Assembly: GCF_003846175.1 (NCBI RefSeq)
Contig: NZ_ML123052.1
Location: 222,501 to 286,500 of the forward strand
Reading direction: 5' to 3'
DNA from: Streptomyces sp. ADI95-17
Lineage (GTDB): Bacteria; Actinomycetota; Actinomycetes; Streptomycetales; Streptomycetaceae
Length of the DNA: 64,000 nucleotides
The notes beneath the pieces are model-generated. The model made no database searches, had not been told where the DNA came from, and saw nothing but the letters and a program-made list of their open reading frames with translations. Positions 40,396 through 47,894 of this stretch are shown piece after piece. Each line of letters starts with the position of its first letter. Position 1 is the first letter of the stretch. Position numbers and translations under genes: made by a program.

Positions 40396-40958
40396 CGGCG
40401 CCCGGGACGGGGCAGCCGGGCGATGCCCGGCCGTCCGGGGCCCCGCTCGGCGGCGCGTTGACCGCCCCCTACGCCGCCCTCGTCGTCACCGCCTCCAACC
40501 GCGCCTCGGCCGGCGTCTACGCCGACAAGGGCGGCCCCCTGATCTCCGAGGCGCTCACGCAGCTCGGCTTCGCCGTCGACGGACCGCAGGTCGTGCCCGA
40601 CGGCGACCCGGTCGAACAGGCCCTGCGGGCAGGAGTGGCCGCCGGGTACGACGTCATCGTCACGACCGGCGGCACGGGCATCTCGCCCACCGACCGCACC
40701 CCCGAGGCCACCCGCCGCGTCCTGGACCACGAGATCCCCGGCATCCCCGAGGCGATCCGTGCCGAGGGCCGCGAGAAGGTCCCCACCGCCGCGCTCTCCA
40801 GGGGCCTGGCGGGCGTCGCGGGCGGCACCCTCATCGTGAACCTGCCGGGCTCCACCGGCGGGGTGCGCGACGGACTCGCCGTCCTCACACGTCTTTTGGT
40901 GCACGCCGTCGACCAGTTGCGCGGCGGCGATCACCCCCGACCGGGGAGCCCGAGCTGA
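40392..40958 (+). CDS. MoaB/Mog-family molybdopterin adenylyltransferase
   Basis: 188 residues from GTG 40392. MoCF signature: YAALVVTASNRASAGVYADKGGPLISE near 28-54, VIVTTGGTGISPTDRTPEATRRVLDHEIPG near 90-119, ALSRGLAGVAGGTLIVNLPGSTGGVRDGL near 135-163. Members adenylate molybdopterin before Mo insertion by MoeA-type proteins. It forms a coupled unit with moaC; its stop TGA overlaps the CTG start proposed for the next gene. Confidence 0.9.
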   Translation: MTAPGTGQPGDARPSGAPLGGALTAPYAALVVTASNRASAGVYADKGGPLISEALTQLGFAVDGPQVVPDGDPVEQALRAGVAAGYDVIVTTGGTGISPTDRTPEATRRVLDHEIPGIPEAIRAEGREKVPTAALSRGLAGVAGGTLIVNLPGSTGGVRDGLAVLTRLLVHAVDQLRGGDHPRPGSPS

Positions 40959-41587
40959 ACGTCTCGACCTGGCCGGCGGTCCTCAGCGACGGCGCGATCG
41001 TGCTCCGCCCGATCAAACTGCGCGACCAGCGCATGTGGCGCGAGGTCAACCGGCGCAACCGCGACTGGCTGCGCCCCTGGGAGGCGACGGTGCCGCCGCC
41101 CGCCCCGGGCGGACCGGTGGCCCAGCGCCCCACGTACCGTCAGATGATCCGCCACCTGCGCGCCGAGGCCAACGCGGGCCGGATGCTGCCGTTCGCCATC
41201 GAGTACGAGGGGCGGCTGGTCGGTCAGCTGACGGTCGCCGGGATCACCTGGGGCTCGATGTGCTCGGGCCATGTCGGCTACTGGGTCGACCAGGAGGTGG
41301 CCGGCCGGGGCGTGATGCCGACCGCGGTCGCCCTCGCCGTCGACCACTGCTTCCGCTCGGTCGGACTGCACCGGATCGAGGTGTGCATTCGGCCGGAGAA
41401 CGGGCCCAGCAGAAGAGTCGTGGAGAAACTGGGATTCCGCGAGGAGGGCTTGCGCCCGCGCTATCTCCACATCGACGGTGCCTGGCGCGATCACCTCATC
41501 TACGCGCTCACCGCGGAGGAAGTGCCCGACGGGATGTTGCGGCGCTGGCACCGGACGCGACCTGGAACGCCACGGGAAATAAAATAA
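40955..41587 (+). CDS. GNAT acetyltransferase, RimJ/RimL-like, of the glp cluster
   Basis: 210 residues if CTG 40955 is used. The first standard start (GTG 41000) would begin at VLRPIKLRD and lose the first strand (NVSTWPAVLSDGAI). CTG 40955 is preceded by GGGGAG with good spacing and forms a CTGA overlap with the moaB-like stop, the same layout as the other junctions in this operon. GNAT features: LPFAIEYEGRLVGQLTVAGITWG near 77, HVGYWVDQEVAGRGVMPTAVAL near 104 (acetyl-CoA loop), ENGPSRRVVEKLGFREEGLRPRYLHIDGAWRDHLIYAL near 148-186. Probably acetylates protein N-termini or another amine; position between moaB and sepX is conserved in actinobacteria. Confidence 0.82.
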   Translation: MNVSTWPAVLSDGAIVLRPIKLRDQRMWREVNRRNRDWLRPWEATVPPPAPGGPVAQRPTYRQMIRHLRAEANAGRMLPFAIEYEGRLVGQLTVAGITWGSMCSGHVGYWVDQEVAGRGVMPTAVALAVDHCFRSVGLHRIEVCIRPENGPSRRVVEKLGFREEGLRPRYLHIDGAWRDHLIYALTAEEVPDGMLRRWHRTRPGTPREIK

Positions 41588-41745
41588 GTGTTCGATATTG
41601 ATCGGTGGTTGGTCGATGACGAACGCACAAACACCCACGGTTGATCCGAACAATCGCAAAAAAAGTCCGTGATATCAGCCGGATCGTGCGACACACCGGG
41701 CCAATTGGCGGATGCCCCCGCGCAAACCCCTCTACGGTGTGAGAC
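41588..41745. promoter_or_regulatory. AT-rich spacer before sepX, probable promoter region
   Basis: 158 bases with clearly lower GC than average (AAAATAAGTGTTCGATATTG, CAATCGCAAAAAAAGTCC). It separates the translationally coupled glp cluster from sepX/glpR, so sepX probably has its own promoter in addition to read-through. No sigma consensus could be fixed. Confidence 0.45.
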
Positions 41746-42864
41746 GTGAGCAGCAGCGGCCTCATCTACGCAGTCATCGTCGGGGCCTGGGCCGCCTACT
41801 TGGTGCCGATGTGGCTCCGCAGGCAGGATGAGCTCAACGAAGCCCGTCCGACGGAACGCTTCAGCACCGCCATCCGGCTGCTGTCCGGACGGGCGGCGAT
41901 GGAGCGCCGGTACGCCAAGGAATTGCGGGAGCGCACCGCCGAGGAGGCGGAGCCCGACGCCGACCCGGACGTCGCCACGGACCGAATGGTCTCCGTGGAC
42001 GTCCGGGCCTTCGCCGCGCCCGACGCACAGACCGAAGCCCGGGTGCACGACCCGGCGCGCGCCGCCGAGGAGCGCCCCGAACCGGCACCGGCCCCTGCCC
42101 GGCGAGCCCGTCCGCGCCCCGGCGCGACGGACGCCGAGCGCGTCCGGCGCGCCCAGCGCCTCCAGGTCCTCGCGCGCCGCCGGCGCACCACCGTGATCCT
42201 CTTCCTGGCCTTCACCCTCGGCGCGGTCGTCGCGGCGGTCGGCGGCCTGCACTTCCTCTGGGCACCCGCGGTTCCGGCCGTGCTGCTGAGCACGTACATC
42301 GTGCATCTGCGGGCCCAGGAGCGGCGCCGGTTCGCCTTCACCATGGACCGTCGCCGGGCCGAGGTGGCGGCGCAGCACCTGCGCGAGAACCGTCCCCGCA
42401 GGCACCAGCCGGACGCGGCGGCCCCCGCCGAGCCCGACGAGGAGCCCGAAGCGCGCCGCCCCGAGCCGGAGCCCGCGCCCGTGGTCTCCCCGCAGGAGGC
42501 CGGCCGCCGCGCCCTGGTCGAGCAGACGGACCACGCGGAATGGGTCGACCAGCAGCGCGAACGCGGCCGGACCCAGGGCGACAGCTGGGAGCCGGTCCCG
42601 GTCCCGCTGCCGACCTACGTCACGGCCCCGGTCGCCCCGCGCGCCACCGGTGGCGTCGAGGTCGGCAACCCGGAGACCTGGAGCGCGGCCCGCTCCAGCG
42701 CCGCCGAGCCCACCCAGACGGGCACCTCGCACCCCGCGGCGCCCCCGGTCGACCCGGCGCCGCGCCAGCGCACCAGTCATTCCCGCCGGACCCGCGACCG
42801 GGGCCGGACCCCGCTCTTCGACCAGTACGAGGACGGGGACCGTCCCCGGGCCGCCAACGAGTGA
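41746..42864 (+). CDS. sepX: Divisome membrane protein SepX/GlpR
   Basis: 372 residues, GTG start. The N-terminus SSSGLIYAVIVGAWAAYLVPMWLRRQDELNEARPTERFSTAIRLL is the SepX/GlpR signature: one short membrane helix followed by a conserved cytosolic segment. Two further helices lie at about 146-190 (TVILFLAFTLGAVVAAVGGL and LWAPAVPAVLLSTYIVHL). The remainder is charged and Pro/Glu/Arg-rich, likely disordered. In Streptomyces SepX localises to division septa and stabilises FtsZ rings with SepF proteins; in Corynebacterium GlpR is the membrane receptor of the gephyrin-like Glp. Both partners are encoded in this cluster. Confidence 0.87.
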   Translation: MSSSGLIYAVIVGAWAAYLVPMWLRRQDELNEARPTERFSTAIRLLSGRAAMERRYAKELRERTAEEAEPDADPDVATDRMVSVDVRAFAAPDAQTEARVHDPARAAEERPEPAPAPARRARPRPGATDAERVRRAQRLQVLARRRRTTVILFLAFTLGAVVAAVGGLHFLWAPAVPAVLLSTYIVHLRAQERRRFAFTMDRRRAEVAAQHLRENRPRRHQPDAAAPAEPDEEPEARRPEPEPAPVVSPQEAGRRALVEQTDHAEWVDQQRERGRTQGDSWEPVPVPLPTYVTAPVAPRATGGVEVGNPETWSAARSSAAEPTQTGTSHPAAPPVDPAPRQRTSHSRRTRDRGRTPLFDQYEDGDRPRAANE

Positions 42865-42961
42865 GCCCGCTCCGGACCCCCTGCACCGCCGCCACGGCTG
42901 ACCAGCACGGACCGGATTTCCGAGCACCCCGTCCGGGGTGCTAGAGTTTCACTCGTTGCAA

Positions 42962-43035
42962 GGGCCTGTGGCGCAGTCTGGTAGCGCACCTCGTTCGCAT
43001 CGAGGGGGTCTGGGGTTCAAATCCCCACAGGTCCA
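42962..43035 (+). tRNA. tRNA-Ala (anticodon CGC)
   Basis: 74 nt. Acceptor stem GGGCCTG/CAGGTCC includes the G3-U70 pair that identifies alanine tRNA. D arm GCGC-AGTCTGGTA-GCGC, anticodon stem CCTCG/CGAGG with loop TTCGCAT (anticodon CGC, reads GCG), variable loop GGGTC, T arm TGGGG-TTCAAAT-CCCCA, discriminator A. CCA is not fully encoded (ACCG follows). No duplicated attachment sequence was noticed next to it. Confidence 0.95.
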
Positions 43036-43046
43036 CCGCACACACG

Positions 43047-43080
43047 AGATCCCGTCCGATCGAAAGTTCGGGCGGGATCT
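43047..43080 (+). terminator. Hairpin terminator after tRNA-Ala
   Basis: AGATCCCGTCCGA pairs with TCGGGCGGGATCT (one G-T pair) around TCGAAAGT; a short TCTTCG follows. Located 12 bases past the tRNA. Confidence 0.8.
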
Positions 43081-43131
43081 TCGTCGTTCCGCAGGTCGGT
43101 CCCGCATCGTGGCGCAGTGGCCCACGGACCG

Positions 43132-43404
43132 TCAGTTGCGGTGGGCGGCCCGCAGCCAGGCGATGTCGATCACCGCGATCGCGCCCCAGATCCAGCAGAC
43201 GGTGGCAACGCCGCCCGGTGCGAGTGCCGTTGCGAGGGTGCCGAGGGCGAGCGTGCCCAGGACGACCCGGGCGGTGCGTCCTGCGGTCAGGGCCGTGCGA
43301 AGCGGGCCCCGTTCCGTCAGGCGGTCGGACAGGTAGGCGTCGAAGGCCTCCGCCACCTGGTCGTCGATCTCGTCCCGAGTGCGGGCGTCCAGTGATTCCG
43401 GCAT
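43132..43404 (-). CDS. Small two-helix membrane protein
   Basis: 90 residues from ATG 43404. An acidic N-terminal half (DARTRDEIDDQVAEAFDAYL) is followed by two hydrophobic segments (TARVVLGTLALGTLATALAPG and VATVCWIWGAIAVIDIAWL). No recognised domain. Divergent from an ArsR-type regulator with three palindromes in the 110-base spacer, so it is most likely a target of that regulator and its function is tied to the signal that regulator senses. Confidence 0.72.
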   Translation of the reverse strand: MPESLDARTRDEIDDQVAEAFDAYLSDRLTERGPLRTALTAGRTARVVLGTLALGTLATALAPGGVATVCWIWGAIAVIDIAWLRAAHRN

Positions 43405-43458
43405 GGGTATCCCCCCGAATCCCGGCGCCGGGTGGCGCCTCCCTGGCCAACGTAACCA

Positions 43459-43510
43459 TTGCAGAGAGGTTCTGCAAACAGTCTCTGCAATGATTGCAGA
43501 GAACCTCTGC
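43459..43510. promoter_or_regulatory. Triple overlapping TTGCAGAG palindromes (ArsR-type operator)
   Basis: Three inverted repeats share the half site TTGCAGA: TTGCAGA-GAGGT-TCTGCAA (43459-43477), TCTCTGCAA-TGA-TTGCAGAGA (43482-43502, perfect 9-bp arms) and TGCAGAG-AAC-CTCTGCA (43494-43510, perfect). The last ends three bases before the first possible ATG (43514) of the regulator, so binding would block its promoter and perhaps the divergent one. Confidence 0.8.
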
Positions 43511-43525
43511 ACTATGCTGGCGGGC

Positions 43526-44125
43526 ATGGTCGAGCGTCCCGAGACGAGAGTGCTCACCGGCCAGGACCTCAAGGCCTTCTACAAGGCGCTGTCCAACCCG
43601 GTGCGCCGCGACATCCTGAGCTATCTCGGCGAACACGGCGAGGCGAACTCCACCGGCGTCGCCAAGGCTCTCGGCGAGTCCACCGGCACCACCAGCTATC
43701 ACCTGCGCAAGCTCGCCGACCTCAAGCTGATCGCGGAGATCGAGGAGCGTTCGACCGGGCGGGAGCGCTGGTGGAAGTCGCTCATGACGAACATCTTCAC
43801 GCCGCCCGGCCTGGAGATGACCGAGGACGAGCGCGAGGCCGCAGTGAAGCTCGGCACGCTCAGGATGACCCATGACCTGAACCTGGTCGTGAAGGCGTAC
43901 GCCGGTTACGACGCCTCGGCGGGGTGGAACCAGATCTACCGCGCCGGGCTGCGGATGACACGGGAGCAGGTCACCGCGTTCGCCGAGGAGTACCAGGCGC
44001 TGCTGCACAAGTACACGAGCGCGCCCGGCGAGCACCTGCCGGACTCGCGCCAGATGGCCGTGCGCCTGGTCATGCTGCCCGACGACGGCGGCAGGCCCGC
44101 GCCGCCGCCGGACGAGGAGCGGTGA
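43526..44125 (+). CDS. ArsR/winged-helix transcriptional regulator
   Basis: 199 residues from ATG 43526; ATG 43514 would add four residues and neither has a good ribosome-binding site. HTH_20/ArsR-like domain at about 14-85: LKAFYKALSNPVRRDILSYL, then STGVAKALGESTGTTSYHLRKL as recognition helix and the wing IEERSTGRERWWKSL. The C-terminal half (about 90-180) is an effector domain with conserved TRMTHDLNLVVKAY-like sequence (here LRMTHDLNLVV) and WNQIYRAGLRMT. Regulators of this type usually repress an adjacent membrane gene and themselves. The triple palindrome just upstream strongly suggests autoregulation. Confidence 0.87.
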   Translation: MVERPETRVLTGQDLKAFYKALSNPVRRDILSYLGEHGEANSTGVAKALGESTGTTSYHLRKLADLKLIAEIEERSTGRERWWKSLMTNIFTPPGLEMTEDEREAAVKLGTLRMTHDLNLVVKAYAGYDASAGWNQIYRAGLRMTREQVTAFAEEYQALLHKYTSAPGEHLPDSRQMAVRLVMLPDDGGRPAPPPDEER

Positions 44126-44149
44126 CGGCGGGGCCGGCCACGCCCGGGA

Positions 44150-45136
44150 TCAGTGGGCGTTGTCCAGGCGCGCCCGCTGGTCGTCCGTCAGGTCCAGGTC
44201 GACCGCCGCGAGGTTCTCCTTCAGCTGGGTCACCGACGAAGCTCCGGCCAGCGGGATCACCGGCAGCCGGCCGCCGATCTGCCAGGCCAGGACGACCTGG
44301 TTGATGCCGGCCCCGGTCTCGGCGGCGATCTCGCGCAGGACCGCGAGCCGTGCGGGGGTGCCGGGGTGGTCGTAGTCCTGGGGGAGGGGCTTGTCGGTGC
44401 GGGTGTACGCGCCGGCGAGCAGCGGTGAGTAGGCGACCAGGGTCAGTGCGGGCTCGGCGCGCAGGTAGCTGAGCATCTCGGGGCCGGCGTGGCCGAGGCT
44501 GCCGTCCTCGAAGAGCGGGCTGGGGACGTCGAACCGGGGGCGCAGATGGCTGTGCTGGTACTGCAGCACCTCGTAGCCGGGCAGTCCGGCGGCGGCCGCG
44601 AGCGCGCGGGCCCGCTCCACCCGCCAGACGGCGTGGTTGCTGGCGCCCAGCAGTCCGACCGCGCCCTCCGCCACCAGCTCCCCGAACGCCTCGACGGTCT
44701 CGCCGAGGGGGACGGTCCGGTCCTCGATGTGTGCGTAGAGCAGGTCCAGCTTGTCCACGCCGAGCCGTTCCCGGCTGCGCTCGGCGGCCTCGCGGACCGC
44801 CTTCGCGGACAGGCCCTCCGGGTTGTCGACGAACCCGGTGCCGGGTGCGAGGGGTTCGGCGCCCAGCTTGGTGGCGATGACTATCTCGTCGCCGACACCG
44901 CGGCTGCGCCGCCACTTCCCGAGCAGCCGCTCGCTCTGGCCGCCGAGGCCGCCCTCGACCCAGTACGCGTAGTTGTCGGAGGTGTCGATGAAGGTGCCGC
45001 CGGCCTCGACGAAGTGGTCCAGGATCGCGAACGACGTCTTCTCGTCGGTGACCGACCCGAAGAGCATCGCGCCGAGCGCGAGGACGCTCACCTCGCGGCG
45101 GGTGGCGGGATCGGTTCCGATGGTGCGGTACTTCAT
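44150..45136 (-). CDS. Aldo/keto reductase
   Basis: 328 residues from ATG 45136 (GGAGGGGACC upstream). AKR fold with motifs LALGAMLFGSVTDEKTSFAI at 19-38, catalytic tetrad in FIDTSDNYAYW (Asp and Tyr near 53-58), ATKLG (Lys near 86) and LLYAHIEDRT (His near 135), and C-terminal NADP site IPLAGASSVTQLKENLAAV near 288. It reduces aldehydes or ketones with NADPH. A perfect 16-base palindrome typical of MerR-family operators lies 59 bases upstream, so expression is probably induced by electrophiles or aldehydes. Confidence 0.9.
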   Translation of the reverse strand: MKYRTIGTDPATRREVSVLALGAMLFGSVTDEKTSFAILDHFVEAGGTFIDTSDNYAYWVEGGLGGQSERLLGKWRRSRGVGDEIVIATKLGAEPLAPGTGFVDNPEGLSAKAVREAAERSRERLGVDKLDLLYAHIEDRTVPLGETVEAFGELVAEGAVGLLGASNHAVWRVERARALAAAAGLPGYEVLQYQHSHLRPRFDVPSPLFEDGSLGHAGPEMLSYLRAEPALTLVAYSPLLAGAYTRTDKPLPQDYDHPGTPARLAVLREIAAETGAGINQVVLAWQIGGRLPVIPLAGASSVTQLKENLAAVDLDLTDDQRARLDNAH

Positions 45137-45195
45137 GGCGGTCCCCTCCGGTTCCGGCCGCCGTCGTTCGGTGGCCGTGAGAAGGAGTGTGGATG

Positions 45196-45211
45196 TTGAA
45201 GTGCACTTCAA
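45196..45211. promoter_or_regulatory. Perfect 16-bp palindrome TTGAAGTGCACTTCAA upstream of the aldo/keto reductase
   Basis: Self-complementary sequence 59 bases upstream of the AKR start, in the divergent spacer to a methyltransferase gene. This type of site, starting with a TTGAAG that can double as a -35 box, is characteristic of MerR-family activators. No merR gene is adjacent; the MerR at 48817-49503 is 4 kb away with its own target operon. Confidence 0.7.
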
Positions 45212-45315
45212 GGCAAGAGGGTTCCGGTCGTGGTCGCGTGGTGGGCGTCGCCTACTCTGAACGCGTTCACCCCTGTTGAATTCTTCCGAATTCTCCGCAC
45301 CGAGAGGAGCGCCCA

Positions 45316-46101
45316 GTGACGGTCGACAGGCCCGAGCTCCGGATCGACACCAGCAAGCCCCACCCCGCGCGCGTCTACGACTGGCTCCTGGGCGGCAAGG
45401 ACAACTATCCGGTCGATCAGCAGGTGGCGGAGCAGTTGCCCGCAGAGGCGCGGGGCAACGCGGCGCGGAACCGGGCCTTCATGCACCGGGCCTCCGCCTG
45501 GCTGGCGCGCAACGGGGTCGATCAGTTCCTCGACATCGGCACCGGCATCCCCACCGAGCCCAATCTGCACCAGGTGGTCCAGGGCATCACGCCGTCCGCC
45601 CGGATCGTCTACGCGGACAACGACCCGATCGTCCTGCGGCACGCGGAGGCGCTGCTGATCAGCAGGCCGGAGGGGGCCACCGACTACATCCACGCGGATG
45701 TGCGGAAGCCGGAGGCGATCGTCGAACACGCCCGCGGGCTGCTGGACTTCGACCGGCCGGTCGCCCTGTCCCTGATCGCGCTGCTGCACTTCCTGCCGGA
45801 CGACGAGGACCCGTACGCCATCACCCGCACGCTGGTCGACGCGTTGCCGTCGGGCAGCTTCCTGGTGCTCTCGCACGGCACGGCCGACCAGCACCCGGAG
45901 CTGAAGGACGAGACCGAGGCCACGTACAAGAAGGGGGCGATCCCGCTGCGGATGCGTACCCGGAGCGAGGTGGAGCCCTTCTTCGAGGGGCTGGAGCTTG
46001 TCGAACCCGGACTGGTCTTCGCCACTGAGTGGTACCGCGAGGAGCCCGCGCCCGTGCAGGAGCGCAGCGGCTTCTACGTGGGTGTCGGCCGGGTGCGCTG
46101 A
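45316..46101 (+). CDS. SAM-dependent methyltransferase, DUF574/Methyltransf_19 family
   Basis: 261 residues from GTG 45316. The family start is clear: IDTSKPHPARVYDWLLGGKDNYPVDQQ, followed by motif I FLDIGTGIPTEPNLHQV near 71-87, VYADNDPIVLRHAEALL near 98 and ALSLIALLHFLPDDEDPYAI near 150. Actinomycetes have dozens of these proteins, often next to regulators; substrates are unknown. Separate from its neighbours; the following hydrolase gene starts 83 bases downstream. Confidence 0.88.
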   Translation: MTVDRPELRIDTSKPHPARVYDWLLGGKDNYPVDQQVAEQLPAEARGNAARNRAFMHRASAWLARNGVDQFLDIGTGIPTEPNLHQVVQGITPSARIVYADNDPIVLRHAEALLISRPEGATDYIHADVRKPEAIVEHARGLLDFDRPVALSLIALLHFLPDDEDPYAITRTLVDALPSGSFLVLSHGTADQHPELKDETEATYKKGAIPLRMRTRSEVEPFFEGLELVEPGLVFATEWYREEPAPVQERSGFYVGVGRVR

Positions 46102-46184
46102 CCCGGGACGACGAGTTCCGGGCCGATCAGTTCCGGGCGGTGCGGCGGTCCTTCTTTCCGGAGCATGAGCGGGAAGGTGGAGCG

Positions 46185-47345
46185 ATGACCGAACTGAACG
46201 ATGTCCTGAACGAGTACGTCGGCGACGGGGCGGCGCCCGGCGCCGTGGGGCTGGTGGCCCGGGGGGACCGGGTCGAGGTGGCGGCCGTCGGATCGGCCGA
46301 TGCGCAGGGCACGGTCCCGATGGGCCGGGACTCGATCTTCCGCATCGCGTCGATGACCAAGCCGATCGTCGCCGCCGCGGCCATGATGCTGGTCGAGGAG
46401 GGCCGGATCGCGCTGAACGAGCCGGTCCGGCAGTGGCTGCCGGAGCTGGCGGCACCGGTGGTGGTCCGTACGCCGTCCTCCCCGGTCGACGACGTGGTTC
46501 CGGCCGACCGGGTCATCACGGTGGAGGATCTGCTCACCTTCCGGGCCGGGTACGGCTTCCCGTCGGACTTCTCGCTGCCCGCGGTCGGGCTGCTGTTCAG
46601 CGAGCTGAAGCAGGGGTCGCTGGAGCCGCAGCTCGTCCCGGAACCGGACGCCTGGATGGCCGCGCTGTCCCGTGTCCCACTGCTCCACCAGCCGGGAGAG
46701 GAGTGGCTGTACAACACCTGCTCCGACATCCTCGGGGTGCTGATCGCCCGGGTCTCGGACCGGTCGCTGCCCGAGTTCCTGGCGGAGCGGCTGTTCGAGC
46801 CGCTGGGCATGGCCGACACCGGATTCGTCGTGCCCGCGGCCAAGGCCGGCCGGTTCACCAGTTTCTACCGGGCCGATCCGGAGGGCGGTGGGCTCCTGTT
46901 GGCCGACGGTCCGGGCGGGCAGTGGAGCAGCGCGCCCGCGTTCCCGTCCGGCGCCGGCGGGCTGGTCTCGACCGCCGACGACTGGTATGCCTTCGCCCGG
47001 ATGCTGCTCGCCGGGGGAGAAGCGGGCAGCGGTGACGGGCGCCGGCTGTTGTCGCAGGACTCGGTGCGGCTGATGACCACCGACCATCTGACGCGGGCGC
47101 AACGCGAGCGCAGCGCGCTGTTCCTGGAAGGCCAGGGCTGGGGCTACGGCGGGTCGGTGGACGTCGAGGCCATCGATCCCTGGAACGTTCCGGGGCGCTA
47201 CGGCTGGGTGGGCGGCACGGGAACGGCCGGACATCTCACGCCCGCCACCGGCACCGTCTCCGTCCTGCTGACCCAGCTGGCGATGACCGGACCGACCCCG
47301 CCCCCGATGATGCGGGAGTTCTGGCGGTACGCCGCCGGCGCCTGA
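46185..47345 (+). CDS. Serine hydrolase, class C beta-lactamase/DD-peptidase fold
   Basis: 386 residues from ATG 46185 (GGAAGGTGG upstream). SxxK motif SMTK (S56-K59) in IFRIASMTKPIVAAAAMMLVEEG, YxN motif YNTCSD near 175, and a C-terminal GGTGTAG in place of the KTG triad near 345 (GWVGGTGTAGHL, equivalent to HTG/KTG). No signal peptide, so it is probably cytoplasmic and an esterase or amidase like EstB rather than a penicillin-binding enzyme. Substrate unknown. Confidence 0.87.
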   Translation: MTELNDVLNEYVGDGAAPGAVGLVARGDRVEVAAVGSADAQGTVPMGRDSIFRIASMTKPIVAAAAMMLVEEGRIALNEPVRQWLPELAAPVVVRTPSSPVDDVVPADRVITVEDLLTFRAGYGFPSDFSLPAVGLLFSELKQGSLEPQLVPEPDAWMAALSRVPLLHQPGEEWLYNTCSDILGVLIARVSDRSLPEFLAERLFEPLGMADTGFVVPAAKAGRFTSFYRADPEGGGLLLADGPGGQWSSAPAFPSGAGGLVSTADDWYAFARMLLAGGEAGSGDGRRLLSQDSVRLMTTDHLTRAQRERSALFLEGQGWGYGGSVDVEAIDPWNVPGRYGWVGGTGTAGHLTPATGTVSVLLTQLAMTGPTPPPMMREFWRYAAGA

Positions 47346-47364
47346 CGGCCGGGCGGTGCGGCCG

Positions 47365-47844
47365 CTACCGCAGCGGCTTCGCGAAGCAGAGGCTGCTCTC
47401 GTACGTCCGGTAGTGGCCGAACTTCTCGCACGGGGTGTAGCCGCTGGACGTGTACAGCGCGATCGCCTCGGGCTGCTGGTCCCCGGTCTCCAGCACCATG
47501 CGGACCCGGCCCGCCGCCCGCGCGTCGTCCTCCAGGGCAGCCAGGATGCGGCGGGCCAGTCCGTTGCCCCGGCCCTCGGGTATCACGAACATCCGCTTGA
47601 GCTCGGCGTCGCCGTCCGAGTAGCCCTCGTCGTTGCGGTCCTGGGTGCGCCAGCCGCCGGTGGCGACGGGGCGGTCCCGCGTGTCGTAGGCGAGGAGGTA
47701 CAGACCGTTCGGCGGCTCGAACATCGCGGGGTCGAGCGGTGTGACATCGCCCTCGTCCCCGTACCGCTCGGCATATTCGAGCTGTACCTGGTCGTTGAGT
47801 TTGACGGCATCGGGGTGGTCGAAGGACCGAGGGTGGATAATCAT
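47365..47844 (-). CDS. GNAT family N-acetyltransferase
   Basis: 159 residues. GNAT motif A is seen as ELKRMFVIPEGRGNGLARRILAALEDDAR near 81-109 (R-G-N-G-L-A pyrophosphate loop), motif B as MVLETGDQQPEAIALYTSSGYTPCEKFG near 116-143. The start DHPDAVKLNDQVQLEYAERYG resembles small-molecule acetyltransferases. Divergent from xth with only 50 bases between start codons, hence overlapping promoters. Confidence 0.86.
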   Translation of the reverse strand: MIIHPRSFDHPDAVKLNDQVQLEYAERYGDEGDVTPLDPAMFEPPNGLYLLAYDTRDRPVATGGWRTQDRNDEGYSDGDAELKRMFVIPEGRGNGLARRILAALEDDARAAGRVRMVLETGDQQPEAIALYTSSGYTPCEKFGHYRTYESSLCFAKPLR

Positions 47845-47849
47845 GCGGA

Positions 47850-47872
47850 TTATGGTACATGTATGCGTAAGC
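47850..47872. promoter_or_regulatory. Palindromic centre in the 50-base divergent spacer (GNAT / xth)
   Basis: TTATGGTACATGTATGCGTAA has the perfect core TACATGTA and imperfect TTA..TAA ends. Because two starts diverge from only 50 bases, this site probably overlaps both promoters. The binding protein is unknown. Confidence 0.35.
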
Positions 47873-47894
47873 TGAATGTCGGTATCGTGCCGGG

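Noticed and set aside
42950..43100. Integration site (attB-like) at the tRNA-Ala gene
   Set aside because: No integrase gene or duplicated 3' tRNA end is visible in the flanking kilobases.
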